A stretch of 64,000 bases of DNA from Molanna angustata (lineage: Eukaryota > Arthropoda > Insecta > Trichoptera > Molannidae): NCBI GenBank assembly GCA_963576475.1, contig OY754984.1, forward strand, positions 18,501,215-18,565,214, written 5' to 3'. This document shows positions 63,256 to 64,000 of the stretch, piece after piece; position 1 is the stretch's first letter; each line of letters begins with the position of its first letter. Below the pieces are notes generated by a model that saw only the letters and a program-made list of their open reading frames with translations, searched no databases and was not told the origin of the DNA. The translations under genes were made by a program, and so were the position numbers.

Positions 63256-63479
63256 AATAATGTCTACATAAAAATAACATTTACCGAGTGCAAGATAATA
63301 ATGTTGCCATCACTGCACAATGCGAGCGCAATCGGGTATTTAATATAGGTACATGGCGACATAGCATAATAATGTCTACATAAAAATAACATTTACCGAG
63401 TGCAAGATAATAATGTTGCCATCACTGCACAATGCGAGCGCAATCGGGTATTTAATATAGGTACATGGCGACATAGCAT
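63256..63479 (+). repeat. exact 112-bp tandem duplication
   Basis: TGTCTACATAAAAATAACAT, TACCGAGTGCAAGATAATAA, GCACAATGCGAGCGCAATCG and GGTACATGGCGACATAGCAT occur twice with a 112-bp offset (TGTCTAC at 63261 and 63373), apparently identical. Frames at 63076-63348 and 63400-63609 are by-products. Confidence 0.93.
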
Positions 63480-63682
63480 TGGTCATTATACTCATCAAAT
63501 TGAAAATATGCAGTGTCATCGGGAATATACAAATTCTGAAAGTTTCAGAGCTGTAAATGGTCGGGATGTTAGTTCAAAATCGATTACAATTCTAATACAG
63601 ACAGGTTAAGTCAAAGATAATGATGTATTTAATATACACATAAGTATTCTTTCTCAAAAAAAAATGTTTTATATTTTTTTAA

Positions 63683-63775
63683 GATGCTGGGAATTTCAAT
63701 TAGAGATAGAATTACATATATTACTGATATAGCTGATGTGGCAGAAAGGGTCTCTAGTCTTCAGCAATCAGCGTT
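63683..63775 (+). pseudogene. RTE-type LINE scrap
   Basis: The plus strand reads MLGISIRDRITYITDIADVA-ERVSSL, corresponding to the MLGISLRNKIRNEEI...TKVVDI block of RTE proteins seen at 18.1/19.7 kb. About 30 codons only. Confidence 0.7.
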
Positions 63776-63789
63776 CGCAGACCCCATTC

Positions 63790-64000
63790 TAGTCCAATGA
63801 TTTAAAAAAATATGCCGGAGACTTTCATCTCTTCAATGGTCATCTATTGATAGGATTTTCCATCTTTGCAATTTTGACTAGTCTATTGTCATCCATGCGA
63901 TCAACATGGTCTCTCCTGAAACGCTTTCTGCTACGTCCCCATTTGTTTATGTCTCGACACCAAAGATCTCATTTCTGATGATTTCCTGCCCGCATTGAAG
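63790..64000 (-). pseudogene. RTE-like LINE C-terminal fragment, runs off the window
   Basis: The minus strand reads GRSRKRFRRDHVDRMDDNRL then VKIAKMENPINR-stop. 'W..HV.RM...RL.KIA' is an RTE-type C-terminal motif of yet another family. Upstream continues beyond 64000. Confidence 0.7.

Overview
This window looks like arthropod, most likely insect, nuclear DNA. It is strongly AT-rich, its genes are almost all retrotransposon fragments, and it carries tRNA-derived SINEs, CA/GT and TTTA microsatellites and repeated GTAGGTACCTAC motifs. The order cannot be fixed from sequence alone. I found no convincing host protein-coding gene, functional tRNA, rRNA, CRISPR array or bacterial-type operon. Essentially every long open frame is a piece of a mobile element; the rest are short frames in low-complexity or repeat DNA.

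Layout. 1-6.3 kb: a 3.0-kb block duplicated head-to-tail, full of minisatellites. 6.3-17 kb: patchwork of Jockey/CR1-like and RTE-like 3' ends, a tRNA-derived SINE, a 93-bp minisatellite, hairpin DNA, a long inverted repeat and a hAT transposase relic. 17.8-21.9 kb: an RTE-type LINE (minus strand) split by a 1.58-kb Jockey/CR1-like insertion with a 5-bp target duplication; joining the flanks restores the RTE frame. 23-30 kb: SINEs, LINE tails, GT minisatellite and a hairpin element with a decayed hammerhead core. 30.6-32.9 kb: the best preserved coding sequence, a 717-codon RT-RNase H-zinc knuckle frame of an I-like LINE, with a 12-bp target duplication. 33-39 kb: mostly unassigned DNA with LINE and SINE relics. 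39.5-41.3 kb: a foldback element inside a small MITE, next to a hammerhead-bearing element that contains about 21 copies of a 38-bp repeat. 43-47 kb: a diverged solo LTR and two palindromic hammerhead elements. 47-51.5 kb: more LINE and SINE relics. 51.96-57.01 kb: a complete non-autonomous LTR retrotransposon with nearly identical LTRs and no coding capacity. 57.3-62.4 kb: a deep nest in which an RTE was hit by a Jockey element, itself hit by a SINE, and again by another RTE tail. 62.4-64 kb: tandem duplication and RTE relics.

Most interesting observation: hairpin-shaped elements at 24.8, 44.2 and 46.4 kb, and a one-armed relative at 40.3 kb, carry motifs matching the hammerhead self-cleaving ribozyme (CTGACGA, short stem II, GAAA, minimal ACGCGT stem III, GTC), in two of them on both arms. 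Their target duplications vary in length (8, 13 and about 14 bp), one has an empty-site paralogue in the window, and one interrupts a Jockey reading frame that resumes afterwards. This suggests a retrozyme-like or Penelope-related non-autonomous family moving as palindromic copies. A second notable link is a 302-bp SINE-like element that ends in the same CGTGATGGTATG motif as the local RTE family, so that RTE is the likely source of its mobilisation machinery.
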